Shown here in pieces: positions 9,601-17,523 of a stretch of DNA of 64,000 nucleotides (position 1 is the first letter of the stretch; every line of letters starts with the position of its first letter). A program made the translations under genes and the position numbers. Origin of the DNA: Arthrobacter sp. M4 (GTDB lineage: Bacteria > Actinomycetota > Actinomycetes > Actinomycetales > Micrococcaceae); NCBI RefSeq assembly GCF_020251205.1, contig NZ_JAIWYX010000015.1, positions 1 through 64,000 of the forward strand, read 5' to 3'. Under the pieces are notes generated by a model. The model made no database searches. It saw nothing but the letters and a program-made list of their open reading frames with translations, and was not told the DNA's origin.

Positions 9601-9706
9601 TCAAGGGCGCCACAGCTGCCATCACAAAGGTCACGGCAAGAACTGTGATCACTGAAATCTCCGCAAAGTCAGAAAGAGTTGTCAAAGAGTTGGAGCAGGC
9701 GGTCAT
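6629..9706 (-). CDS. mnhA: Na+/H+ antiporter subunit A with fused subunit B domain (Mrp/Mnh)
   Basis: Largest subunit of the Mrp antiporter, 1025 aa from ATG 9706. The N-terminal ~500 residues are a NuoL-like domain with GSMFGLVTADDLLVMFIFWE, the conserved lysine segment SALVPFHFWLPGAMAAPTPVSAYLHAA and GTVSQLGFLTMV. The middle carries the MrpA-specific helices. The last ~160 residues (FEVVTRLIFHSLIIFSVYLLLAGHN onward) are the MnhB domain, which explains the absence of a separate mnhB gene. A TTG at 9736 could add ten residues. It heads a six-gene operon A(B)CDEFG, all joined by overlaps, for Na+ expulsion and pH homeostasis. Confidence 0.95.
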   Translation of the reverse strand: MTACSNSLTTLSDFAEISVITVLAVTFVMAAVAPLIFQRMQRNSFYLLAAIPAGATVWLALQFGSVYPGSPGFVEEILPWIPDLKLELAFRMDALAWVMSLLIMGVGSLVLVYCARYFKNSDDHLGGFGAQLLAFAGSMFGLVTADDLLVMFIFWELTTVLSYLLIGYARTRLSARRSALQALIVTTAGGLAMLVGLIIVGNAAGTYRISAVLQKAAELGAGPAQGTIAVAVVLIIAGAVTKSALVPFHFWLPGAMAAPTPVSAYLHAAAMVKAGIYIVARLAPGFSDSPYWLPLVLGLGLATMLVGGYRALRQTDIKLILAYGTVSQLGFLTMVVGLGRPDAALAGLALLLAHGLFKAALFLVVGIIDHQAGTRDIRRLSGVYRSSRALGMVAAVAAASMAGVPLLAGFVAKESVLEAFFHYSQDPAAGPWGLVLLLGIVLGSTLTVAYSARFMWGAFAVKPGVEPTPFKAIRPSFLFVPAVLSVLSIVYGLWPSPVDAWIQPYAALFAPAAGGEGSGPGHLALWHGLTPALGLSVLAIAAGAGMHYGREVVERLQSRVPDWVDGDRAYQHTIGALDDTAVWVTGRTQRGSLYFYLAVILTVAFAVPLAALIIANKPIPGGIYLIDPNSPLQLVVAVGIVVGALAAVRANKRFLAVLMVSVTGYGIALMFALQGAPDLALTQMLVETIVLVAFVLAMRSLPAGLRDRTGGKYRVVRIIIGAAFGVTMIFVAIYAMGARVAPPISLEFPKLAYEGGGGLNIVNVTLVDIRAWDTFGEISVLAVAATGVASLIFVRSRGERLRAAAMVPEGSVGRRTGVERNSRDGATLAMVRRFADISRDAWLVAGRTLAPERRSIIFEVVTRLIFHSLIIFSVYLLLAGHNLPGGGFAGGLTAGLALTVRYMAGGRFELSEAAPVSPGSLLGAGLATAAASGLVPLLLGGQVFQSAIVQIWLPVFGDVKFVTSTIFDIGVYIVVVGLALDVLRSLGAEIDEHFEGAPKTEPERHAETYVGPVESVAGAAARGQE

Positions 9707-9845
9707 GCGTTGGGTTCGGTGACCCCAGTTTATCAAGGCGTTGGTGGGCTCCCAGCCGCCGCAGAGAGGCTATGTGGACCAACGTTTTCCACTTAGGCAC
9801 CTCGCGCTTCCCCATCGGCCCGCCAGCGGCGGTTAGCATTCAAGC

Positions 9846-11249
9846 ATGAACACGGCTGCAGCCCCGGAAGCACAGCATCCGGCGTCGGAACTCGCCTCAG
9901 GCGCGTCTGTCTCCAGCAAGGGTCGGATCCTCGCTTGGGCCTCGTGGGACTGGGGTTCCGCCGCCTTTAACGCCGTTATGACCACCTTCGTCTTCACTGT
10001 CTACCTGACATCCCAGTCGTTCGGGGGTGAGGACGCAGCGTCAGCCTCGCTCGGCGGCGCCCTGGCGATTGCCGGAGCCGTGATTGCCTTGCTCGCCCCG
10101 GTAACGGGCCAGAGGTCCGACGCCGGCGGGCGGCGGAAACTGTGGCTGGGGGTCAACTCGGCCGCGGTAGCGGTGCTGACCGCGCTGTGCTTCTTCGTCT
10201 ACCCGCAGCCCGGGTTCCTGCTACTGGGAGTCAGCCTTATTGCGCTGGGCAACATCTTCTTCGAGTTCGCCGGCGTCAACTACAACGCCATGCTGTCCCA
10301 GGTTTCCACTCCAGCCAACATCGGCAAAGTCAGCGGCTTCGGCTGGGGTATGGGCTATCTCGGCGGGATCGTCGCCCTGCTCATCGTTCTGCAGCTCTTC
10401 GTACAACCCAGCTTCCACTGGTTCGGCGCATCGACGGACAACGCGCTCAACATCCGCCTTGTTGCGGTGTTCTCGGCGTTATGGTTTTTTGTCTTCGCCC
10501 TACCCGTGCTGTTCGCGGTTCCGGAACTGCCTCGACGGACGCAGGCCGCCCAGATAGGGTTCCTGCAGTCGTACGGCCTGTTGTTCCGCCGCATCGGGGC
10601 AATCTACAAATCCAGCCCCCACACGCTCTATTTCCTTCTGGCAAGTGCAATCTTCCGGGACGGACTGGCGGCCGTATTCACCTTCGGCGGGGTCATCGCC
10701 GCCGGCACGTTTGGCTTCGCCCTCAAGGAAGTCATCTTCTTCGCCATCTTTGGCAACATCGTGGCCGCTGTCGGAGCCATGATCGGCGGCTTCCTTGATG
10801 ACAGGATCGGGCCCAAAAGAGTCATTGTCCTGTCCCTCATCGGACTGCTCGTTGCAGGATCAGCCATCCTGGTCCTGGGCAACGGCAGCTACACAGTTTT
10901 TGACGTGGAATGGACGGGAACCGCAACGTTCTGGACGTTCGGGTTGTTCCTCTGCCTGTTCGTCGGTCCAGCGCAATCCTCTTCCCGGGCCTACCTCGCA
11001 CGGCTCGCTCCTGAAGGCGAGTCCGGGGAACTATTCGGCCTTTACGCCACCACAGGGAGGGCCGTGAGTTTCCTCGCCCCGAGCCTGTTCACGCTGTGCA
11101 TCGCCATCGCCGCTCCCCTGGTTGCAGCAGGGCAGGCGCAGCGCTGGGGCATCTTGGGAATCATGATCGTGCTGCTGGCCGGACTGCTGGTTATCCTGCC
11201 CGTCAAGGCCCCTGAGAAAGCCGGGATTGCAACGGTTCCGGCACGGTGA
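9846..11249 (+). CDS. UMF1/Atg22-like MFS transporter
   Basis: A 467-aa major-facilitator protein with about 12 helices. The N-terminal signature WASWDWGSAAFNAVMTTFVF is typical of the UMF1 (vacuole effluxer Atg22-like) family. GQRSDAGGRRKLWLG is the MFS loop 2-3 motif. FLDDRIGPKRVI marks the second half. Bacterial members have mostly unknown substrates. It is divergent from mnhA with ~140 bp between them and precedes the K+/H+ antiporter pair. Confidence 0.9.
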   Translation: MNTAAAPEAQHPASELASGASVSSKGRILAWASWDWGSAAFNAVMTTFVFTVYLTSQSFGGEDAASASLGGALAIAGAVIALLAPVTGQRSDAGGRRKLWLGVNSAAVAVLTALCFFVYPQPGFLLLGVSLIALGNIFFEFAGVNYNAMLSQVSTPANIGKVSGFGWGMGYLGGIVALLIVLQLFVQPSFHWFGASTDNALNIRLVAVFSALWFFVFALPVLFAVPELPRRTQAAQIGFLQSYGLLFRRIGAIYKSSPHTLYFLLASAIFRDGLAAVFTFGGVIAAGTFGFALKEVIFFAIFGNIVAAVGAMIGGFLDDRIGPKRVIVLSLIGLLVAGSAILVLGNGSYTVFDVEWTGTATFWTFGLFLCLFVGPAQSSSRAYLARLAPEGESGELFGLYATTGRAVSFLAPSLFTLCIAIAAPLVAAGQAQRWGILGIMIVLLAGLLVILPVKAPEKAGIATVPAR

Positions 11250-11293
11250 TCCACGTCGTATCGCAGCGGAAACAAGAGAGTTAGTGTGTTCTT

Positions 11294-11776
11294 ATGAACG
11301 TTGATGAGACAGAGCTTCCGGGTCTTGGACTTAGGAAGGACTTCATCACGGCCTCGGGTCGCAGGATTGGCGTGGTTGAACTTCGCGAAGGTGCCACGGA
11401 ACTATTCGTCTCAACATGGGACGACCCGGACACGTGCCAGGCATCCATCCCGCTGACCGCGGACGAGGCAGCCACGTTGGGAAACCTGCTTGGCGGCCAG
11501 CACATCGTTATGCGCCTTGCAGAAGATCACAAGGCGATCCCTGGCATCGTCACCCGGCAGTTCTCCATCGGCGCGGATTCACCGTTCGTGAACCAGCCCA
11601 TGGGCAAGGCACGCATCCGTACGCGTACCAGCGTCTCCATCGTGGCCATCATGCGCGAGGGCGAAGTAGTCCCCTCGCCAAGCCCGGACGTCCTGCTTCA
11701 CTCCGGTGATCTGCTTGTAGCTGTCGGCACCCAGGAAGGTCTTGATTCCGCGGCTGACATCCTGCGCAACGGCTGA
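11294..11776 (+). CDS. khtT: KhtT-like cation:proton antiporter regulatory subunit (TrkA-C domain)
   Basis: A 160-aa soluble protein. Residues ~1-80 form an N-terminal domain, and ~85-158 form a TrkA-C (RCK C-terminal) domain with RTRTSVSIVAIMREGEV and LLHSGDLLVAVGTQEGL. In Bacillus the KhtT subunit binds cyclic di-AMP and controls KhtU. It lies 5 bp upstream of the antiporter gene, so a two-component K+/H+ antiporter is the simplest reading. Confidence 0.85.
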   Translation: MNVDETELPGLGLRKDFITASGRRIGVVELREGATELFVSTWDDPDTCQASIPLTADEAATLGNLLGGQHIVMRLAEDHKAIPGIVTRQFSIGADSPFVNQPMGKARIRTRTSVSIVAIMREGEVVPSPSPDVLLHSGDLLVAVGTQEGLDSAADILRNG

Positions 11777-11781
11777 GCGCC

Positions 11782-12972
11782 ATGGACCCGCTGGCGCTGA
11801 CCCTGATAGAACTCGGGGCGGTAGTTTTCTGCCTCGGTCTGTTGGCCAGGCTGGCCGGCCGCATTGGCATGTCGCCCATTCCCCTTTACCTGCTGGGAGG
11901 CTTGGCGTTTGGCGCCGGCGGACTCATCAAGCTGGAAGGCATGCACGAGTTCGCGCATCTCTCCGGCGAGATCGGCGTTATCCTCCTGCTGCTTATGCTC
12001 GGCCTGGAGTACACCGCGGCCGAACTGGTCACTGAGCTTCGCAGGTCCTGGCAGGGCGGCGTGCTCGACTTCGTCCTGAACTTCATCCCCGGAGCCGGCA
12101 TCGCCGTTCTTCTAGGCTGGGGGCTAGTGGGCGCCATTGTAATGGGGGGTGTCACGTACATCTCGTCGTCAGGAATCGCGGCGAAGGTGATCACCGACCT
12201 GGGCCGGATCGGTAACCGCGAGACGCCAGTGGTGCTCTCCATCCTGGTGTTCGAGGACCTGGCCATGGCGATCTACCTGCCCATCCTCACCGCAGTACTG
12301 GCAGGCATTGGGTTCCTTGGCGGCATGCAGACGGTGGCGGTGTCGCTCGCCGTTGTCAGCCTCGTCCTGCTGGTGGCGCTCCGTCATGGGCACCACGTCT
12401 CCAAAGCAGTGCACAGCGAGAACTCCGAGGTCTTCCTGCTCAACGTGCTGGGAGCCGCGCTGTTGGTGGCGGGACTTGCCTCCGCCCTTCAGGTGTCGGC
12501 GGCAGTTGGTGCCTTTATGCTGGGCATCGCCATCTCCGGGGCAACGGCGCATAGTGCGTCCCGCATCCTCGAGCCGCTGAGGGACCTATTTGCGGCACTT
12601 TTCTTTGTGGCGTTCGGACTTAACACGGATCCCACCACCATTCCGCCAGTCCTGGGCTACGCGATCCTCCTGGCAATAGTTACGGCCGCCACGAAGATAT
12701 TGACGGGAGTCTGGGCCGCCAAGCGCGCGGGGATCGCACTTCCCGGCCGGTTCCGTGCCGGAGCAGCATTGATTGCCCGCGGCGAGTTCTCAATTGTTAT
12801 AGCCGGCTTGGCGGTCACTTCAGGAGTTGTGCAGAGGGAACTCGCGGCACTTGCCACGGCCTATGTCCTGATCATGGCCATCACGGGGCCGCTTGCCGCG
12901 CGCTTCGTGGAGCCGGTGGTCAAATCATTCCGACGCAACAAACAGCCTGCGCCGGCGCGGGTGGAGGCCTAA
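11782..12972 (+). CDS. khtU: KhtU-like CPA2 K+/H+ antiporter
   Basis: A 396-aa CPA2-family membrane protein of about 12 helices. It contains YLLGGLAFGAGGL, the LGLEYTAAELVTELRRSW linker, the central GGVTYISSSGIAAKVI helix typical of Kef/KhtU proteins, and VFEDLAMAIYLPIL. It lacks the C-terminal RCK domain of KefB/C; that role falls to the separate preceding gene. It converges on dcd with 11 bp between stop codons. Confidence 0.88.
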   Translation: MDPLALTLIELGAVVFCLGLLARLAGRIGMSPIPLYLLGGLAFGAGGLIKLEGMHEFAHLSGEIGVILLLLMLGLEYTAAELVTELRRSWQGGVLDFVLNFIPGAGIAVLLGWGLVGAIVMGGVTYISSSGIAAKVITDLGRIGNRETPVVLSILVFEDLAMAIYLPILTAVLAGIGFLGGMQTVAVSLAVVSLVLLVALRHGHHVSKAVHSENSEVFLLNVLGAALLVAGLASALQVSAAVGAFMLGIAISGATAHSASRILEPLRDLFAALFFVAFGLNTDPTTIPPVLGYAILLAIVTAATKILTGVWAAKRAGIALPGRFRAGAALIARGEFSIVIAGLAVTSGVVQRELAALATAYVLIMAITGPLAARFVEPVVKSFRRNKQPAPARVEA

Positions 12973-12983
12973 ACCTCGGCAGC

Positions 12984-13559
12984 TCAGACCTGGGTGCGGT
13001 GGAAGTTCAAGTGGCTGCGGCTCGCCGTCGGACCCCGCTGGCCCTGGTAGCGGTTGCCGTATTGGCCGGAGCCGTACGGGTGTTCCGCGGCGGAGGACAG
13101 CCGGAAGAAGCACAGCTGGCCGATCTTCATTCCCGGCCAGAGCTTGATGGGCAGGGTGGCGACGTTGGACAGTTCCAGCGTTACGTGCCCGGAGAAACCA
13201 GGGTCAATGAACCCGGCCGTTGAGTGGGTCAGCAGGCCAAGCCGGCCGAGGGAGGACTTTCCTTCAAGGCGCGCCGCAATGTCGTCCGGAAGGCTTACCG
13301 TCTCAAATGTTGACCCCAGCACGAACTCTCCGGGGTGGAGGATGAACGGCTCTTCACCATCGACTTCCACCAGGCGGGTCAGCTCCGGCTGCTCCTCGGC
13401 GGGGTCGATGTGGGCGTACTTGTGGTTATCGAAGAGTCGGAAGAAGCGGTCAATCCGGACATCCACAGAGGAGGGCTGAACCATCGCCGGTTCGTACGGG
13501 TCCAGCACAATCCGCTGGGTATCAATTTCGGCACGAATGTCGCGATCGGAGAGCAGCAC
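12984..13559 (-). CDS. dcd: dCTP deaminase, dUMP-forming (bifunctional type)
   Basis: Converts dCTP to dUMP for thymidylate synthesis, combining deaminase and dUTPase steps as in the Mycobacterium tuberculosis enzyme. The 191-aa sequence starts MLLSDRDI and contains HPGEFVLGST, EGKSSLGRLGLL, STAGFIDPGFSGH with the catalytic glutamate in VTLELSN, and the C-terminal lid YQGQRGPTASRS. The start is GTG 13559 with no clear Shine-Dalgarno, so translation may be leaderless. Confidence 0.95.
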   Translation of the reverse strand: MLLSDRDIRAEIDTQRIVLDPYEPAMVQPSSVDVRIDRFFRLFDNHKYAHIDPAEEQPELTRLVEVDGEEPFILHPGEFVLGSTFETVSLPDDIAARLEGKSSLGRLGLLTHSTAGFIDPGFSGHVTLELSNVATLPIKLWPGMKIGQLCFFRLSSAAEHPYGSGQYGNRYQGQRGPTASRSHLNFHRTQV

Positions 13560-13624
13560 AGATCAAAAATACCGTATGGCTCGCTATGCAACCGCGCTGT
13601 GACAAACCTGCCTAGGCAACCCGC

Positions 13625-14071
13625 CTAGTCTGCGGAAAGCTGGCCCTCCAGGACAGCTTTGAGCTTCTCCAACTGGGCCACTTCGCTGACCATGGTCTTC
13701 TGGATCATGCCGTCCATGAGTTTTTTGATCCCCTTCGGGTGGTACTCGAGGGCGAACCGGAGCCGTGTCTTTCGTCCTTCGCTGCTGAGGTAGTAGCCGC
13801 CGGATGGCCTGGCTGGACCTGCCACTACAACAAAGCGGACCTCCGCACCGGGCCGGGCCTCGACGATTTCGAAGTCGGCAGCAATGGGCCGGCCGCCCGG
13901 ACCGGTCAGGGTCTGTTGGTACAGCGCGCCTTTCTTTCCCATGGTTCCCGAACGGAGTTGGATGCTCCGGACACCGGCCCGCCACAACGGATTGTTCAGG
14001 CCGTCGATAAGGAAGTCGTAGACGGACTTCGCATCCCGCTCAATCAGGACTTCGTACTCGGCAAATGCCAC
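13625..14071 (-). CDS. SRPBCC (START/Bet v1-like) protein
   Basis: A 148-aa single-domain protein with the helix-grip fold pattern: AFAEYEVLIERDAKSVYDFLID, a central beta sheet with GGRPIAADFEIVEARPG, and a C-terminal amphipathic helix. Such proteins bind hydrophobic ligands; no specific ligand is evident. GTG 14071 is preceded by GGAG at good spacing. A TTG ten codons upstream lacks such a site. Confidence 0.82.
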   Translation of the reverse strand: MAFAEYEVLIERDAKSVYDFLIDGLNNPLWRAGVRSIQLRSGTMGKKGALYQQTLTGPGGRPIAADFEIVEARPGAEVRFVVVAGPARPSGGYYLSSEGRKTRLRFALEYHPKGIKKLMDGMIQKTMVSEVAQLEKLKAVLEGQLSAD

Positions 14072-14322
14072 AGGTTCCACTCCTTCAGCGCACGGCTCCA
14101 ACTCGTAGCCCGGCCCCCACCACTGCGGCTAACTGGTTCAGAATAGACAGGGTGGACGCCGCATAGAACCTCGCTGGACGTTTGGCGGCCCGGGTTTAAC
14201 CGAAGCGTTATGGGTCTGGGGTGGTTCGACCGTTCCAGCGATCGCTCCAGCGGCGAGTCGGGTCCAGCACACTGCAAATTCTGCGCTAAGCTGGGATCTG
14301 CTCCGGCGCACTCCGGGGCGCT

Positions 14323-14396
14323 GCGGGCGTAGCTCAATGGTAGAGCGCTAGCTTCCCAAGCTCGATACGCGGGTTCGATTCCCGTCGCCCGCTCCA
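14323..14396 (+). tRNA. tRNA-Gly (anticodon CCC)
   Basis: A complete cloverleaf of 74 nt including an encoded CCA. The acceptor stem is GCGGGCG/CGCCCGC. The D arm is GCTC-AATGGTA-GAGC, the anticodon loop TTCCCAA (anticodon CCC, reading GGG), and the T arm CGGGTTCGATTCCCG. One T-C mismatch is visible in the second pair of the anticodon stem. The sequence closely resembles E. coli glyU. Confidence 0.95.
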
Positions 14397-15066
14397 TTCT
14401 TGGAGCACGCTTCTTCTCTCCTGCACACCCTCACGTGGATTTTGTGCACACAAACCTGGCTACAGGCACGCAACACAGCGTAATACTGTGACAAAAACGT
14501 AATCTAGATCACGTTTAGATAACGCCGGAATGACCTCTCGCAGGAGCCGTGTTCGGGTACGGGGAACGCAAGCGGCGTACCTGGTAATCCCCAGCCATCG
14601 TGGGCCAAAATGCGTGTTCACCTCGGAAAATGCAGCCAATGGCAGCTCCTGCGGACACGGAACAGTGGGGCCTGTCAACCCGGGAAATGGCCTGCAAATA
14701 CCCGTGCTAGTGTCGTCAACCATGTCCAGTCCGACGCTCTCGACCAGCTGGTCCGCGGCCCCGTTCCGCCACCGCTCACTGTAGCCACGGATGTGCAGAC
14801 CCCAGTGACATGGCCTGCACTGGATCTCCCCTAATGGCCTGCTGCCTGCTGCGGGCAGCGCGACCCGAGGTGCCGTTCGCCTTGGCAACCGCGTGCAGGC
14901 AACCACCGGCCGCCGTTGTCGCTGCTGACTGGCGGCAAGGGCCAAAATCCATATCACGAAATCTTCCATCACACCGCATGGCAGGTGTGCGGTTCGCCGG
15001 GACAGCACGCCTTAGAACACGAATATTCCCCCCAACACGCACCGGCGAACACTTGGAGCTTTACTG
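14397..15066. other. Non-coding stretch between tRNA-Gly and the GH16 gene
   Basis: About 670 bases with no convincing protein gene on either strand; the open frames lack ribosome sites and family features. It contains a 20-bp near-perfect palindrome (14496-14515) in a local AT-rich patch. The last ~30 bases hold TTGGAG, the likely ribosome site of the GH16 gene. The length suggests a long regulatory leader or decayed sequence. Confidence 0.5.
14496..14515. promoter_or_regulatory. 20-bp palindrome, candidate operator
   Basis: aacgt-a-atctagat-c-acgtt is symmetric at 18 of 20 positions, with mismatches only at positions 6 and 15. It lies ~550 bp upstream of the GH16 gene and ~100 bp after tRNA-Gly. 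No regulator gene is adjacent, so its binder is unknown. Confidence 0.45.
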
Positions 15067-16122
15067 ATGCTTACTAAACGGAAACGAAACCTCTCCCTGT
15101 CGGCCCTGCTCGTGGCTGGTGCCATCGCCGTTACAGGCGGCATCCAAGCCTTCTCCCCCGAACTGGCGTCCTTGGAAGCCGCAGGCAACGTCAAGAATTG
15201 CGGCCACGGCGCGTGCACGGGCTCGAAGACGGCCACGACCCCATCGGCGACCTCCACCTCAACGGCTGCGCCAGCTCCGACGACGACGTCGTCTCCTGCG
15301 CCCACAACCACGGCAACGCCGTCGCCGTCCACCACAGCAACTTCGTCGCCCAGCCCCACAACGACGGCGGCCCCCGCACCGACCACGTCAAGCTCGCCGT
15401 CGCCGTCGCCGACTATCACCTCGTCGACGAACCCTACGAGCGCGCCCCTGGCAGTGACCGGTACGCAGCCGCTGGGCCCGGGCGGAAACTGGACGCTCTC
15501 CTTCAACGATGACTTCAATGGCACCTCGTTGGACTCCAGTAAGTGGACCCCATACTGGTTCAGCCCCACCAGCACAATGAACAATGTGGTCACAAACCCT
15601 GCCAACGTCCGCGTCTCCAACGGCGAGCTGGGCTTGACCCTGGCCTCGCAAACTGACGGCGCGTTGGTCAGCTCCAACCCCTCCGGCGGAGCCAAGCCCG
15701 GCTTCCAGTTCACCTACGGCTACGCCGAGGCGCGTGTGTACTTCCCGGGCTCAGGTTCCACCATCTACAACTGGCCGGCCTGGTGGACTGACGGCCAGAG
15801 CTGGCCGACCAACGGCGAGATCGACATCGCCGAGGGCCTGGGCACCATGACCACCAACTACCACTCGCCGTCGGGAGCCAGCAACTCAGGCACCATCTCC
15901 GGCACATGGTCTGCCGGCTACCACACCTACGGTGTGAACCGGCAGCCGGGAAAGAACGATATTTACTTTGACGGCAAGCTGGTGCGCTCTTACGCCACAA
16001 ACGACGGCGGCGCCCCGCACTACCTCATTTTCAACGTCGGTTCCAGCAACAGCCGGACCAACGTCTTCGGCCCGGCCTCCGAGGTCAAGATTGACTACGT
16101 CCGGGTGTGGAACGCCTCCTAG
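15067..16122 (+). CDS. Secreted GH16 family glycoside hydrolase (beta-glucanase type)
   Basis: A 351-aa extracellular polysaccharidase. Residues 1-40 form a signal peptide (KRKRN, then a hydrophobic stretch). Residues ~55-125 are a low-complexity Thr/Ser/Pro linker. Residues ~135-351 are a GH16 jelly roll. The catalytic motif EIDIAE lies at 251-256 (nucleophile E251, acid/base E256), and the fold ends with VKIDYVRVW. A beta-1,3- or mixed-linked glucan is likely but not determinable from sequence alone. A T-rich hairpin follows at 16167. Confidence 0.93.
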   Translation: MLTKRKRNLSLSALLVAGAIAVTGGIQAFSPELASLEAAGNVKNCGHGACTGSKTATTPSATSTSTAAPAPTTTSSPAPTTTATPSPSTTATSSPSPTTTAAPAPTTSSSPSPSPTITSSTNPTSAPLAVTGTQPLGPGGNWTLSFNDDFNGTSLDSSKWTPYWFSPTSTMNNVVTNPANVRVSNGELGLTLASQTDGALVSSNPSGGAKPGFQFTYGYAEARVYFPGSGSTIYNWPAWWTDGQSWPTNGEIDIAEGLGTMTTNYHSPSGASNSGTISGTWSAGYHTYGVNRQPGKNDIYFDGKLVRSYATNDGGAPHYLIFNVGSSNSRTNVFGPASEVKIDYVRVWNAS

Positions 16123-16166
16123 CGGAACCGCTCCTGGAGTCGTGTGATCGCGTCCCGACAAAACAT

Positions 16167-16211
16167 GAGCCCCTTGGTGCACGCTGTTGAGCGTTCGGCA
16201 AGGGGCTCTTG
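16167..16211 (+). terminator. Rho-independent-like terminator after the GH16 gene
   Basis: A perfect 10-bp stem, gagccccttg (16167-16176) with caaggggctc (16199-16208), has a 22-nt loop and a short T-containing tail. It lies between the GH16 gene and the convergent SRPBCC gene and could serve both directions. Confidence 0.7.
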
Positions 16212-16245
16212 TCATCAATGCCTGGCTAACCGCGTCCAGACCGAA

Positions 16246-16650
16246 TCACTGCGTCTGTTCCCGACCTGTTTCAGCGAGCCTGGCTCCGCCGTTGAGGTGG
16301 GACATCACGGCCTTGCGGATGTCTGCCACCCGGGCCTCTTCACGTTTCTTGATGCTTCCTGCGGTCATGCCGGGAAAGAGTCTGCCGAACCCGCGGGGAG
16401 TGATGTCGGCGGTGACAGTCATGCGTGTGCTGTCGGCAACGGGATACACAACGTAGGAGTAGCTGGCCGCCATGGAAGACGTATTGAGCAACTCCGTCCA
16501 CGAGCGGTCCTGCACGAAGTCCACGAATTCCGGCAGCGGCACTTCCCGTTCAGTGTTCAGGTAATGGACCTTCCGGATGGCCGTTAAGTAGTAAACCTCG
16601 GCCCGTCCGCACGGAATAATGATGCTGGTTTCCACCCGAATTGTTGCCAT
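16246..16650 (-). CDS. SRPBCC family protein
   Basis: About 134 aa from ATG 16650. It shows the start-domain pattern MATIRVETSIIIPCGRAEVYYLTA, then alternating strands (YSYVVYPVADSTRMTVTADITPRG) and a long C-terminal helix (KKREEARVADIRKAVMSHLNG). The family binds lipids, polyketides or other hydrophobic ligands; the function here is unknown. An upstream in-frame start would add ~27 residues without homology. Confidence 0.75.
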   Translation of the reverse strand: MATIRVETSIIIPCGRAEVYYLTAIRKVHYLNTEREVPLPEFVDFVQDRSWTELLNTSSMAASYSYVVYPVADSTRMTVTADITPRGFGRLFPGMTAGSIKKREEARVADIRKAVMSHLNGGARLAETGREQTQ

Positions 16651-16826
16651 GAAATTCCACGTCCAACTCGCAGGGCCCCGCCCTGCGCCGGGCCACAGCG
16701 AAATTCTCACATCCGCTTGGGGGCCGCACAATACCGGCGGGAGTTGTCAAGACTACTGACCTAGCGGACGCCCGCGCCTACACTCAGAGATACACAGTCC
16801 GTAGCGTCCAATCCTCCGGGAGGTTC

Positions 16827-17321
16827 GTGATGACTCTCAACAATGGTGCTGACAGCCCGCTGGCCACGATCAACCGCCTGCTGGAAGCCACCAACAAACA
16901 CGATCTGGAAGCCTTGGCAGAATGCTTCTCGCCTGGCTATGTGAACGAAACACCCGCGCATCCACTGCGCGGTTTCACAGGCCGCGACCAGGTCCGCAGC
17001 AACTGGGAGCAGTTGTTCGCGGCCGTTCCAGACATCAAAGCCCGATTACTGGATCACAGCGTCTCGGGCAACCGCATCTGGACGGAAATGACCCTCACCG
17101 GCAACCGTCGGGATGGCGTCATGCATGACCTCACAGGCGTGATCGTCTTCGAGGTGGATAACGACGCCCTGATCAGTGGGGCACGTTTCTTCCTGGAACC
17201 GGTGGAACGCCACAGCGGGGACATCAACGAAGCCATCGCCCGCATCACTCACCGCGTCAGCCACGGTCGGCCCGCACCGGTCCACGAGGACCAACGCGAG
17301 CCGTCGAACAGCTCGGTCTAG
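16827..17321 (+). CDS. SnoaL-like / NTF2-fold protein
   Basis: A 164-aa cone-fold protein with the SnoaL pattern: INRLLEATNKHDLEALAECFSPGYV, FTGRDQVRSNWEQLFAAVPDIKARLLD and a closing sheet ending ISGARFFLEPVE. Members range from polyketide cyclases to proteins with no known activity. GTG 16827 (or ATG 16830) follows GGGAGG. The last ~8 codons are the source of the tandem repeats that follow. Confidence 0.82.
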   Translation: MMTLNNGADSPLATINRLLEATNKHDLEALAECFSPGYVNETPAHPLRGFTGRDQVRSNWEQLFAAVPDIKARLLDHSVSGNRIWTEMTLTGNRRDGVMHDLTGVIVFEVDNDALISGARFFLEPVERHSGDINEAIARITHRVSHGRPAPVHEDQREPSNSSV

Positions 17322-17475
17322 GCCCGTCGGTCTATTGCCGCGCGTGGGCGCGAGCCGTCGAACAGCTCGGCCTAGCCCAGCATCGGCCTAGGCCCGCGCC
17401 GGCCTATTGCCGCGCGTGGGCGCGAGCCGTCGAACAGCTCGGTCTAGGCCCGCGCCGGTCTAGGCCCGTCGGTCT
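17295..17475. repeat. Tandem repeats derived from the SnoaL gene 3' end
   Basis: The segment cgcgagccgtcgaacagctc with its following stop-containing sequence occurs at 17295 (inside the gene end), 17349 and 17421. It alternates with copies of ggcccgtcggtctattgcc and ggcccgcgccgg. Offsets are 54 and 72 bp. The copies are nearly identical, which implies recent expansion. No gene lies within. Confidence 0.9.
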
Positions 17476-17488
17476 ATTCCCAAGCGAA

Positions 17489-17519
17489 GGTTCCCGGAGC
17501 CCCCAAGACTCCGGGAACC
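17489..17519. terminator. Strong hairpin between convergent genes
   Basis: A perfect 11-bp stem, ggttcccggag (17489-17499) with ctccgggaacc (17509-17519), with a 9-nt loop. It lies 5 bp from the MFS stop codon and after the repeats of the SnoaL gene. A U tract is lacking, so termination may be bidirectional and inefficient. Confidence 0.6.
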
Positions 17520-17523
17520 GCGC

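Noticed and set aside
14460..15008. Minus-strand open frame of ~180 codons upstream of the GH16 gene
   Set aside because: No family resemblance, odd amino-acid composition and no ribosome site. I treat the region as non-coding.
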